From Candidatus Pollutiaquabacter sp. (GTDB lineage: Bacteria; Bacteroidota; Bacteroidia; AKYH767-A; 2013-40CM-41-45): DNA of 12,547 nucleotides. The notes under the pieces are model-generated. The model saw only the letters and a program-made list of their open reading frames with translations, was not told the DNA's origin and did no database searches. The stretch is taken from contig CAINVI010000194.1 of NCBI GenBank assembly GCA_903854075.1, positions 1 through 12,547 on the forward strand, in the 5' to 3' direction. Every line of letters begins with the position of its first letter. Within the stretch, counting starts at the first letter, position 1. Both the position numbers and the translations under genes were made by a program. Below are positions 6,335 to 12,547 of this stretch, in pieces.

Positions 6335-7378
6335 TTAATTCGATTTAATTTTTTGCATGTCGCGCAACGCGTAGATGCGCTCGATGATATCTACTACTTT
6401 CAGTCCTTCCAATGCGTTGGTAGTGGCAGAGGTACGCCCTTTCAGCGTGTCAATGGTATTTTCAATAATGAAATGGTGATTGGCGGCAGAACCTTTGTAA
6501 GCGCCGTAGTCGTTAGCAGGACTAGCCGGCGGTAATTGCGGCATTGTATAATCCTTCACATGACAATATTCAACTTCGTTCATGTATTGTCCGCCGATCT
6601 TGATACTTCCGTTTTCACCGATGATGGTGATACTGCTTTCCAGGTTGGTGTCCCATACCGAAGTAGAGTAATTGATAGCTCCCATTCCGCCGTTGACAAA
6701 GTTAAAGCTCACAAAGCCGGAGTCTTCGAAATGAGTTAAGTCGTGGTGTGTGAAATCGTTGAACTTGGCCTGAATATCGGTGATGTCACCGAATAGCCAA
6801 TACATGATATCAATGAAGTGGGAGAATTGCGTAAATAAGGTACCGCCATCCAGTTCTTGCGTGCCTTTCCAGTTTTTACCGGTGTAATAACGTTCGTCGC
6901 GGTTCCAGTAGCAGTTGAGTTGCACCATGAAAATTTCCCCCATCCGACCGCTTTCTATCATTTCCTTGATCCAAAGGGATGGAGGAGAATAGCGATTTTG
7001 CATGACGCAGAATACCTGTCGGGAAACCTGAAGCGCTTTGAAGATGATTTTTTCACAATCGGCAACCGATAGCGCCATCGGTTTTTCGATGACAACATGC
7101 TTGCGGTTTTCGAGCGACAATAACGTAAGTTCTGCGTGTAAGCCGTTCGGCGTACAAATACAAACTACATCAAATGGAATAGTACTGGCGAATAAATCCG
7201 ATGCGGAATTGAAAAATGGAACAGGAGGTACATCTCCTAATTGATCCGCAGGGCGGATATCGCAAATAGCAACAAGTTCGGCTTCGTCGTTGCGGCGAAC
7301 CATTTCAGCATGACGTTTACCGATGTGTCCGGCGCCAATGACAGCAAAACGAATTTTCGGAGTAGCTTCGCTGATCAT
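6335..7378 (-). CDS. wbpB: UDP-GlcNAcA 3-dehydrogenase, WbpB/WlbA-like (Gfo/Idh/MocA family)
   Basis: WbpB/WlbA oxidises C3 of UDP-GlcNAcA with tightly bound NAD, giving the 3-keto sugar that WbpE then aminates. The 347-residue protein has an N-terminal Rossmann motif GAGHIG (15-20), CTPNGLH (75-81) and the family motif EKPMAL (98-103, Lys99). The substrate domain contains QNRYSPPSLWIKEM (127-140), NCYWNRDERYYTGKNWKG (155-172), GGTLFTQFSHFID (178-190, His187) and WLFGDI, which match WbpB/WlbA rather than general sugar oxidoreductases. The ATG at 7378 forms TGATG with the upstream stop. The preceding GTG at 7381 in the same frame is a less likely start. The one-base overlap couples it to the acetyltransferase of the same pathway, while the aminotransferase partner lies three genes upstream. 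Family and pathway are well supported; the exact substrate is inferred. Confidence 0.88.
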   Translation of the reverse strand: MISEATPKIRFAVIGAGHIGKRHAEMVRRNDEAELVAICDIRPADQLGDVPPVPFFNSASDLFASTIPFDVVCICTPNGLHAELTLLSLENRKHVVIEKPMALSVADCEKIIFKALQVSRQVFCVMQNRYSPPSLWIKEMIESGRMGEIFMVQLNCYWNRDERYYTGKNWKGTQELDGGTLFTQFSHFIDIMYWLFGDITDIQAKFNDFTHHDLTHFEDSGFVSFNFVNGGMGAINYSTSVWDTNLESSITIIGENGSIKIGGQYMNEVEYCHVKDYTMPQLPPASPANDYGAYKGSAANHHFIIENTIDTLKGRTSATTNALEGLKVVDIIERIYALRDMQKIKSN

Positions 7379-7956
7379 CACTTGATACGTTTTACCTTTT
7401 TGCCTTCGAGTTTAAATTCCTGATGGCTTTCCGGGCAAATGGCGATTCCGTTGGTGTCGAATTTCAAACGATGGCCGTATTCGCTCATCCAGCCAAGTTG
7501 CTTGGCCGGATTTCCAACGACCAACGCGTAGGCGGGAATGTCTTTAGTAACAACAGCGCCGGCGCCAATGAAGGCGTACTCGCCGATGTTATGACCACAA
7601 ACGATGGTGGCGTTTGCGCCGATGGTAGCGCCTTTACCAACATGTGTTCGGAGGTACTGACCGCGACGTGTTATTGCGCTTCGCGGATTATTCACATTGG
7701 TAAATACCATGGAAGGACCGAGGAAAACATCATCGTCACAAATCACTCCTGTATAAATGGAAACGTTGTTCTGTACTTTGACATTTTTACCCAGCACGAC
7801 TTCTGGAGAGATCACCACATTTTGACCAAGGTTGCAGTTTTCACCAATCACGGATCCGCTCATGATGTGACTAAAGTGCCAGATTTTAGCTCCCTTGCCG
7901 ATCGTTACATTTTCGTCGATTACAGCCGTTTCGTGGCAGTAGTATTCTTTTTCCAT
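7378..7956 (-). CDS. wbpD: UDP-GlcNAc3N-uronate 3-N-acetyltransferase, WbpD/WlbB-like
   Basis: WbpD/WlbB transfers acetyl from acetyl-CoA to the 3-amino group, giving UDP-GlcNAc3NAcA. The 192-residue protein is mostly left-handed beta-helix built from hexapeptide repeats, for example VTIGKGAKIW (17-26), SVIGENCNLGQNVVIS (35-50), VVLGKNVKVQNNVSIY (53-68) and the GATIGANATIVCGHNIG stretch (109-125). The segment GPSMVFTNVNNPRS (80-93) and the ending VGNPAKQLGWMSEYG (147-161) are characteristic of WbpD and WlbB. A short basic tail (ending KKVKRIK) follows. It is the first gene after the 77-nt gap and has a candidate promoter 18 nt upstream of its ATG. Its stop overlaps the wbpB-like start. No membrane segment is present, so it acts in the cytoplasm, probably as a trimer as in the family. 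Identification is strong. Confidence 0.91.
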   Translation of the reverse strand: MEKEYYCHETAVIDENVTIGKGAKIWHFSHIMSGSVIGENCNLGQNVVISPEVVLGKNVKVQNNVSIYTGVICDDDVFLGPSMVFTNVNNPRSAITRRGQYLRTHVGKGATIGANATIVCGHNIGEYAFIGAGAVVTKDIPAYALVVGNPAKQLGWMSEYGHRLKFDTNGIAICPESHQEFKLEGKKVKRIK

Positions 7957-7974
7957 AAGGCTCTACTAAGGATA

Positions 7975-7982
7975 CAAAGTTA
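7975..7982 (-). promoter_or_regulatory. Candidate internal promoter element (TAACTTTG) upstream of wbpD
   Basis: On the - strand TAACTTTG matches the Bacteroidota -7 consensus TAnnTTTG exactly, 18 nt before the wbpD-like ATG and inside the only gap over 41 nt in the block. No good TTTG/TTG -33 element is found at the expected 17-23 nt distance; the bases there read AGTT. It could drive the seven genes from wbpD to the phosphatase separately from the first three. Confidence 0.4.
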
Positions 7983-8033
7983 ATAATTGCAACAGAATTA
8001 TAACTGTCACATTATCAGCTTTTTGATAAAAAA

Positions 8034-9005
8034 CTAGGATTCAAATCGATGAGCTGTCTTACGCAATTCCTCCGTTGGTAAAGCTTTGAAATAGGCATAC
8101 GTCTTTGCAAGACCTTCGGCTCTGGAAACAGTTGGTTCCCAGCCTAATATCGCTTTTGCCCGGGTGATGTCCGGTTGACGCTGTTTTGGGTCGTCGGTGG
8201 GCAGTGGTTTGAAGATCAGTTTTTGTTGTGCGCCGGTCAGGCGGATGAGTTCTTCGCCGAATTCCCCCATGGTAATTTCGTCGGGATTACCGATGTTAAC
8301 CGGAAGGTGATAATCGCTCAGTAGCAGACGGTAAATGCCTTCTACTAAATCATCGACATAACAAAAGGAGCGGGTCTGAGAACCATCACCAAAAACGGTG
8401 AGGTCTTCGCCACGCAGGGCCTGGCCTATAAAAGCGGGCAGAACCCGGCCATCGTTCAGTCGCATGCGCGGACCGTACGTGTTAAATATGCGAACGATGC
8501 GAGTTTCCAATCCGTGAACATTGTGATAAGCCATGGTAATAGCTTCCTGAAAACGTTTCGCTTCGTCGTAAACGCCTCGCGGACCAATCGGATTCACATG
8601 TCCCCAATAATCTTCGTTCTGCGGATGCACCATCGGATCACCATAAACTTCCGAAGTAGATGCGACAAGTATGCGTGCTTTTTTTGCTTTGGCGAGGCCA
8701 AGCAAATTGTGAGTTCCTAATGAACCGACTTTAAGGGTCTGTATCGGAATCTTAAGATAATCAATCGGACTGGCGGGAGAGGCGAAGTGGAGGATATAAT
8801 CAAGATCACCCGGTACATACACAAATTTACTGACGTCGTGGTGATAGAATTCGAATTCTTTCAGTTTGAAAAGGTGCTCAATATTCTTGAGGTCGCCCGT
8901 GATAAGATTGTCCATACCAATTACGCGATAGCCTTCACGGACGAAACGGTCGCAAAGATGCGATCCCAGGAATCCGGCTGCGCCGGTGATCAACACACTT
9001 TTCAT
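8034..9005 (-). CDS. uxs: UDP-glucuronate decarboxylase (UDP-xylose synthase)
   Basis: This extended SDR decarboxylates UDP-glucuronic acid to UDP-xylose, with NAD recycled on the enzyme. The 323-residue protein has GAAGFLG (8-14), HFASPASPIDYLKIPIQTL (73-91) and STSEVYGDP (116-124, Thr117/Ser118/Glu119). GPRGVYDEAKR (141-151) supplies Tyr146 and Lys150, and RIFNTYGPRM and SFCYVDDLVEG follow. The HFASPASP and PRGVYDEAKR segments are specific to UDP-xylose synthases and exclude RfbB and GalE. It lies 9 nt after ugd, whose product is its substrate, so the pair makes a short UDP-Glc to UDP-Xyl pathway. A 77-nt gap follows. Xylose is a less common component of bacterial glycans, so the pair hints at the final polymer's composition, although UDP-GlcA may also be used directly. 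Confidence 0.95.
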   Translation of the reverse strand: MKSVLITGAAGFLGSHLCDRFVREGYRVIGMDNLITGDLKNIEHLFKLKEFEFYHHDVSKFVYVPGDLDYILHFASPASPIDYLKIPIQTLKVGSLGTHNLLGLAKAKKARILVASTSEVYGDPMVHPQNEDYWGHVNPIGPRGVYDEAKRFQEAITMAYHNVHGLETRIVRIFNTYGPRMRLNDGRVLPAFIGQALRGEDLTVFGDGSQTRSFCYVDDLVEGIYRLLLSDYHLPVNIGNPDEITMGEFGEELIRLTGAQQKLIFKPLPTDDPKQRQPDITRAKAILGWEPTVSRAEGLAKTYAYFKALPTEELRKTAHRFES

Positions 9006-9014
9006 AGTCGGTAG

Positions 9015-10328
9015 TTACGGTGTTACAACATCGCGACCGATGCTGTAGTAAGTGAATCCTTTTTCTTTGATCCGTTGCAAATCGTACAGGTTGCGCCCGT
9101 CGAAAATCAAGGGTTGCTTCATCAGTGTTTGCATACGATCGAATTCCGGCGTACGGAAAACCGACCATTCGGTAGCAATGATTAAAAAGTCGGCTCCTTC
9201 AAGCGTTTCGTAAGGATCATGGCCAAACGTGATTTTATCGCCAAGGCTCTTGCGAACGTTCTCCATGGCTTCCGGATCGTAGGCGGCGACAGAAACACCG
9301 GCTTTCAACAGTGCATCAATCATGTATAAGGCAGGAGCTTCGCGTATATCGTCGGTGTCAGGTTTAAAGGCAAGGCCCCAAATCGCAGCTTTCTTTCCGT
9401 GCAACTCGTTTTTAAAGTGAGCAGAGATCTTATCAATGAGAACCAGTTTTTGTTTCTCGTTGACGCTCATAACAGATTGAAGAATTCGGAAATCGTAGCC
9501 GGCATCTTCTGCTATTTTATCAAGTGCCTGAACATCTTTTGGAAAACAACTTCCACCATAGCCGATACCGGCAAACAAGAAACGCTTACCGATCCGGTCG
9601 TCCGATCCGATCCCGATTCGAACGGCATCTACATTGGCGCCGACCTTCTCACAGAGGTTTCCAATCTCATTCATGAAGGTGATCTTCATGGCTAGAAAAG
9701 CGTTGGCAGCGTATTTGGTCAATTCGGAAGAACGCTCATCCATGAAGAAAATTGGGTTTCCTTGTCGGACGAACGGAGCATAGAGTTCAGACATCAATTC
9801 GCGTGCACGCTCAGAGTTCGTGCCAATTACGACGCGGTCGGGCTTCATGAAATCATCAACAGCAAATCCTTCCCGCAAGAACTCCGGATTGGACACGACA
9901 TCGAAATCTGATTTACAGTTTTTTGCCACTACATTGCGCACTTTTTCGGCGGTGCCAACGGGAACGGTGCTTTTATTGACAATGACTTTGTACGATGTTA
10001 TCAGTTGTCCCAATTGTTCGGCGACCTGAAGTACATATTTTAAATCGGCCGATCCGTCTTCGCCGGGAGGAGTTGGCAATGCAAGAAATATCACGGAAGC
10101 ATCCTTGATACCTTCCGCCAGATCCGTCGTAAAGCTCAGTCGGCCTTGCTTAATATTTCGTTCGAACAGCACGTCCAGGTGTGGTTCGTAAATCGGGATT
10201 TCACCGCGCTGCATGCGCTCCACCTTTTTTACATCAATATCAACGCACGTCACATGATTTCCGGTTTCGGCAAAACAGGTTCCTGTTACCAGTCCGACAT
10301 ATCCGGTTCCAACTACTGCAATTTTCAT
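9015..10328 (-). CDS. ugd: UDP-glucose 6-dehydrogenase
   Basis: Ugd oxidises UDP-glucose to UDP-glucuronic acid in two NAD-dependent steps. The 437-residue length is normal. Motifs are GTGYVGL (7-13), LALPTPPGEDGSADL (82-96), KSTVPVGT (119-126), NPEFLREG (147-154), KYAANAFLAMK (205-215, Lys205, Asn209) and GYGGSCFPKD (257-265 region) with catalytic Cys261. The C-terminal domain has GLAFKPDTDDIREAPA. The GYGGSCFPKD form and PTPPGEDGSAD separate it from the HexNAc dehydrogenase at 5004. It lies 12 nt after the aminotransferase gene and 9 nt before the UDP-xylose synthase, which consumes its product. Its position splits the wbpE-like gene from the rest of its own pathway. There is no signal peptide. 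Identification is secure. Confidence 0.96.
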   Translation of the reverse strand: MKIAVVGTGYVGLVTGTCFAETGNHVTCVDIDVKKVERMQRGEIPIYEPHLDVLFERNIKQGRLSFTTDLAEGIKDASVIFLALPTPPGEDGSADLKYVLQVAEQLGQLITSYKVIVNKSTVPVGTAEKVRNVVAKNCKSDFDVVSNPEFLREGFAVDDFMKPDRVVIGTNSERARELMSELYAPFVRQGNPIFFMDERSSELTKYAANAFLAMKITFMNEIGNLCEKVGANVDAVRIGIGSDDRIGKRFLFAGIGYGGSCFPKDVQALDKIAEDAGYDFRILQSVMSVNEKQKLVLIDKISAHFKNELHGKKAAIWGLAFKPDTDDIREAPALYMIDALLKAGVSVAAYDPEAMENVRKSLGDKITFGHDPYETLEGADFLIIATEWSVFRTPEFDRMQTLMKQPLIFDGRNLYDLQRIKEKGFTYYSIGRDVVTP

Positions 10329-10340
10329 GATGGGTTAAGA

Positions 10341-11474
10341 TCAGTGGTTAGCGATGAATTCCAGTACATGATCGGTGATATGCTTCAATGTCGCTTCGTC
10401 CATCTCCGTATGAATTGGCAGTGAAATGACATTTGCACATAACCACTCCGTGACCGGGAAGTCTCCGGCCTTGTAGCGGTCGTCACGATACGCTTTTTGC
10501 AAGTGTAGCGGAACGGGATAATAAATCATTGCCGGGATATCCTTGGTGGCGAGGAATTCGCGCATTTGCTGTCGATCAGGTCCGTTTAGCACTAGGGTGT
10601 ACTGATGGAAAACATGATCAGACCATGTAGCTCGTTTGGGAGTTATAACCTTCGGATGGCCGGCAAATGCACGATCGTAATAGTCGGCTACAGCGCGTCG
10701 TGCGGCAGCATAGTTGTCGAGATGACGCAGTTTGATGCGCAGAATGGCTGCCTGAATACTATCAAGGCGGGAGTTTACACCTATCTCATCATGGTAATAT
10801 TGAACGGATTGCCCGTGGTTGGCAATCATCCGGATTTTCTTTCCCAGTTCGTCGTCATTCGTGAAAATCGCTCCGCCGTCACCGTAACAGCCTAGGTTCT
10901 TGGAGGGGAAAAACGACGTACAACCGGCAGTGCCAATGGTTCCTGCTTTTTGTTTGGTGCCGTCGGAGAAATGATAGTCCGCTCCAATGGCTTGCGCAGT
11001 ATCTTCAATGACGTACAAGTTATGCTTCTGCGCGAGTTGCATCAGCTCTTCCATCTTCGCACATTGTCCGAATAAGTGTACCGGCACGATAGCTTTGGTG
11101 CGAGGAGTGATGGCTTTTTCCACCGCTGCAACATCAATGGTGAAATCATCTTTGTAGACATCGACCAAAACAGGTTTAAGTTGGAGTAGTGCGATGACTT
11201 CCGCCGTAGCGACGTAGGTAAAGTTAGCCGTAATGACTTCGTCGCCCGGTTGAAGTCCCAGCGCCATCATAACGATTTGAAGTGCATCAGTGCCGTTTGC
11301 GCAAGGAATGACATGTTTAACATTCAAATAGGCTTCCAGTTCCGACTGGAAAGCCTTCACTTCCGGGCCGTTGATAAAGGCGGCGGAGCGAATAACGTCT
11401 AAAACGGCTTTATCAACCTCTTGCTGAATCTTTTCGTACTGGCCGATCAGATCAACCATTTGAATTTTTTTCAT
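10341..11474 (-). CDS. wbpE: UDP-3-keto-GlcNAcA aminotransferase, WbpE/WlbC-like (DegT/DnrJ/EryC1 family)
   Basis: WbpE is a PLP-dependent, glutamate-using aminotransferase that converts the 3-keto sugar made by WbpB into UDP-GlcNAc3NA, regenerating 2-oxoglutarate for WbpB's NAD cycle. The 377-residue protein has CANGTDALQIVMMAL (58-72), DEVITANFTYVATAE (78-92), PVHLFGQCAKM (131-141), VIEDTAQ (155-161, Asp158 for the pyridine nitrogen) and FFPSKNLGCYGDGGA (188-202), with the PLP lysine Lys192. RMIANHG, GVNSRLDSIQAAIL and YYPVPLHLQ follow. The CANGTDALQIV and SFFPSKNLGCYGDGGAIF phrases match WbpE closely. It is the first gene of the block and has a candidate promoter 21 nt upstream of its ATG. 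Other 3- or 4-keto-sugar aminotransferases share the fold, but the wbpB and wbpD neighbours favour this role. Confidence 0.9.
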   Translation of the reverse strand: MKKIQMVDLIGQYEKIQQEVDKAVLDVIRSAAFINGPEVKAFQSELEAYLNVKHVIPCANGTDALQIVMMALGLQPGDEVITANFTYVATAEVIALLQLKPVLVDVYKDDFTIDVAAVEKAITPRTKAIVPVHLFGQCAKMEELMQLAQKHNLYVIEDTAQAIGADYHFSDGTKQKAGTIGTAGCTSFFPSKNLGCYGDGGAIFTNDDELGKKIRMIANHGQSVQYYHDEIGVNSRLDSIQAAILRIKLRHLDNYAAARRAVADYYDRAFAGHPKVITPKRATWSDHVFHQYTLVLNGPDRQQMREFLATKDIPAMIYYPVPLHLQKAYRDDRYKAGDFPVTEWLCANVISLPIHTEMDEATLKHITDHVLEFIANH

Positions 11475-11493
11475 TCTGCTATAAAAATAGGAG

Positions 11494-11587
11494 TGCGAAG
11501 ATACGGAATTCTGCAGAGTATTTAAAGCCTTAAAAATCAGTCTAATATACTAAAAACGAGGCAGTTGTGGTGCACTGTATCTTCGCA
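11494..11587. repeat. 11-bp inverted repeat in the divergent promoter region
   Basis: TGCGAAGATAC at 11494-11504 is the exact reverse complement of GTATCTTCGCA at 11577-11587. Each copy carries TATCTTCG, a one-base variant of the -7 consensus, so both strands present the same promoter-like element pointing outwards toward wbpE and pdhA respectively. The arms are 72 bp apart and the DNA between them is A/T-rich. A shared -7 motif or an operator pair are both possible. Confidence 0.5.
11496..11526 (-). promoter_or_regulatory. Candidate promoter of the sugar-nucleotide block
   Basis: On the - strand a TTTA at 11526-11523 is followed after 19 nt by TATCTTCG at 11503-11496. These are one-base variants of the Bacteroidota -33 (TTTG) and -7 (TAnnTTTG) elements with spacing inside the known 17-23 nt range. 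The wbpE-like ATG lies 21 nt further on. No Shine-Dalgarno sequence is visible in the leader, which is T-rich. Confidence 0.5.
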
Positions 11588-11599
11588 GAAGGTAGTGCC

Positions 11600-11628
11600 T
11601 TTGGAGTTCCGTGGAAAGACTATCTTTG
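11600..11628 (+). promoter_or_regulatory. Candidate pdhA promoter
   Basis: TTTG at 11600-11603 and TATCTTTG at 11621-11628, 17 nt apart, match both Bacteroidota promoter elements. The pdhA ATG follows 23 nt downstream after an A-rich stretch (AGAAAAA), which is typical of start sites in this phylum. A second -7-like TATCTTCG lies upstream at 11578-11585, but without a -33 partner at good spacing. Confidence 0.6.
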
Positions 11629-11651
11629 CCACCTCTGAATTTGTAGAAAAA

Positions 11652-12547
11652 ATGGCAAAATCGAAGTTTAATAAGGAGCATTATCTCAATTGGTACGAGC
11701 AGATGCTGCTCATGCGTCGTTTCGAAGAACGCGCCGGGCAGCTGTATGGAATGCAGAAAATAAAAGGATTCTGTCACCTGTATATTGGGCAGGAGGCAAT
11801 TGTTGCGGGCGCTATGAGTGTGTTGCGACCAACAGATAATATGATTACCGCCTACCGTGACCACGCTCATGCGTTGGGTAAAGGAACGTCAGCGCGCGCC
11901 GTGATGGCGGAGCTGTATGGTAAAGCCACCGGCTGTTCAAAAGGCAAAGGTGGCTCAATGCACATGTTTGATTCGGAAAACAGATTTTTCGGCGGACATG
12001 GAATTGTCGGCGGACAAATTCCGTTGGGTGCAGGTATTGCCTTTGCCGATCAGTATCGCGGAAATGATAGCGTAACCGTTTGTTATATGGGTGATGGTGC
12101 TGTTCGTCAGGGCGCGTTGCACGAGACATTCAACATTGCAATGACCTGGAAGGTGCCGGTTATTTTCGTTATCGAAAATAATAATTACGCCATGGGAACC
12201 TCTGTAGAGCGTACTAGTAATGTCACGCAGCTCTACAAACTGGGACTCGCCTACGATATGCCAAGTGAACCTGTGGATGGCATGACCGTAGAGTCCGTTC
12301 ATGAAGCCATGGAACGTGCTGTCAATCACGCCCGCGAAGGAAAGGGTCCTTATTTGCTGGAGATTAATACCTATCGTTACAAGGGCCACTCCATGAGTGA
12401 TCCGGCGAAGTATCGTACCAAAGAAGAGGTGGAAGCCTATAAGTCAAAGGACCCTGTCGAGATGGTGCTCAAAACTATTCGTGACAAGAAATACGCTACC
12501 GATGCTGAACTGGAAGCCATTGTAACCAAAATTAAAGATATCGTGGA
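11652..12547 (+). CDS. pdhA: Pyruvate dehydrogenase E1 component, alpha subunit (3' end beyond window)
   Basis: The E1 alpha subunit, with E1 beta, decarboxylates pyruvate using thiamine diphosphate and passes the acetyl group to lipoyl-E2, feeding the citric acid cycle. The window holds 298 codons of an expected 330-340, with an open frame to the right edge. Visible motifs are RRFEER (22-27), GFCHLYIGQEA (39-49), AYRDHAHAL (67-75), KGKGGSMHMF (98-107), GGHGIVGGQIPLGAG (114-128) and the TPP-binding GDGAVRQGALHE (147-158) ending at NNN (176-178). The conserved loop YRYKGHSMSDP (241-251) with His246 follows. The order and wording fit PdhA rather than the branched-chain E1. The ATG at 11652 follows an A-rich leader and a good promoter match. 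It is divergent from the polysaccharide block and probably unrelated to it. Confidence 0.96.
   Translation, partial: MAKSKFNKEHYLNWYEQMLLMRRFEERAGQLYGMQKIKGFCHLYIGQEAIVAGAMSVLRPTDNMITAYRDHAHALGKGTSARAVMAELYGKATGCSKGKGGSMHMFDSENRFFGGHGIVGGQIPLGAGIAFADQYRGNDSVTVCYMGDGAVRQGALHETFNIAMTWKVPVIFVIENNNYAMGTSVERTSNVTQLYKLGLAYDMPSEPVDGMTVESVHEAMERAVNHAREGKGPYLLEINTYRYKGHSMSDPAKYRTKEEVEAYKSKDPVEMVLKTIRDKKYATDAELEAIVTKIKDIV

Noticed and set aside
7423..7983. A 186-codon open frame on the + strand opposite the wbpD-like gene
   Set aside because: It lies almost entirely antisense to a well-recognised acetyltransferase, has no recognisable domain, and no promoter or start context of its own. It is an opposite-strand shadow.
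8017..8035. Hairpin-like AGTTTTTT/AAAAAGCT sequence at the UDP-xylose synthase stop as a terminator
   Set aside because: The stem is almost all A:T with a G:T pair, has a 3-nt loop and overlaps the stop codon, and no T-run follows it in the direction of transcription. It is too weak to call.
11550..12389. Several - strand open frames of 94 to 144 codons at the right edge
   Set aside because: They are antisense to the clear pdhA coding sequence with its TPP-binding motif, and their products resemble nothing recognisable.
1..12547. Mobile elements, tRNA or rRNA genes, CRISPR arrays, riboswitches or phage genes
   Set aside because: No transposase or integrase motifs, no terminal inverted repeats, no regularly spaced direct repeats and no cloverleaf-like sequences were seen. 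Coding regions explain nearly the whole window.

Overview
The window looks like chromosomal DNA of a member of the Bacteroidota. Three gene starts are preceded by the Bacteroidota-type -7 element TAnnTTTG, or a one-base variant of it. No strong Shine-Dalgarno sequences are visible. The proteins read like Bacteroidota versions of their families. The species cannot be named from this sequence alone, and nothing in it (no IS element, tRNA, phage gene or CRISPR) marks a recent insertion.

Layout: carA (small subunit of carbamoyl phosphate synthetase) is on the + strand at the left edge, and the first 298 codons of pdhA (pyruvate dehydrogenase E1 alpha) are on the + strand at the right edge. Between them, a block of ten genes fills 1160-11474, all on the - strand and very tightly packed. 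Gaps are 3 to 12 nt or 1-nt overlaps, apart from one of 77 nt and one of 41 nt. In transcription order (right to left) the genes are: wbpE-like aminotransferase, ugd, UDP-xylose synthase, wbpD-like N-acetyltransferase, wbpB-like 3-dehydrogenase, tviB/wbpO-like UDP-HexNAc 6-dehydrogenase, galE, rfbB, wbpP/tviC-like UDP-HexNAc 4-epimerase, and a PHP-domain CpsB/YwqE-type phosphatase. The block runs convergently into carA with only 2 nt between the stop codons. It is divergent from pdhA across a 177-bp intergenic region that carries promoter-like elements for both directions.

How the genes fit together: nine of the ten make activated sugars. Ugd and the UDP-xylose synthase take UDP-Glc to UDP-GlcA and then UDP-Xyl. 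GalE interconverts UDP-Glc and UDP-Gal. RfbB makes dTDP-4-keto-6-deoxyglucose. The TviB-like, WbpB-like, WbpE-like and WbpD-like enzymes form the four-step route UDP-GlcNAc -> UDP-GlcNAcA -> 3-keto -> 3-amino -> UDP-GlcNAc3NAcA. The WbpP-like epimerase could divert the flux to UDP-GalNAc/UDP-GalNAcA. The last gene is a phosphatase of the kind that controls Wzc-type tyrosine kinases in capsule and exopolysaccharide export. The block therefore looks like the precursor-supply module of an acidic surface polysaccharide or glycan. It contains no glycosyltransferase, flippase, polymerase or export gene, so assembly must be encoded elsewhere.

No wholly new system is evident. The points worth a second look are the precursor-only composition, the wbp pathway split by an ugd-uxs pair and lacking a 2-epimerase, the orphan rfbB, the near-leaderless carA, and an 11-bp inverted repeat that places the same -7-like sequence on both strands of the divergent promoter region.
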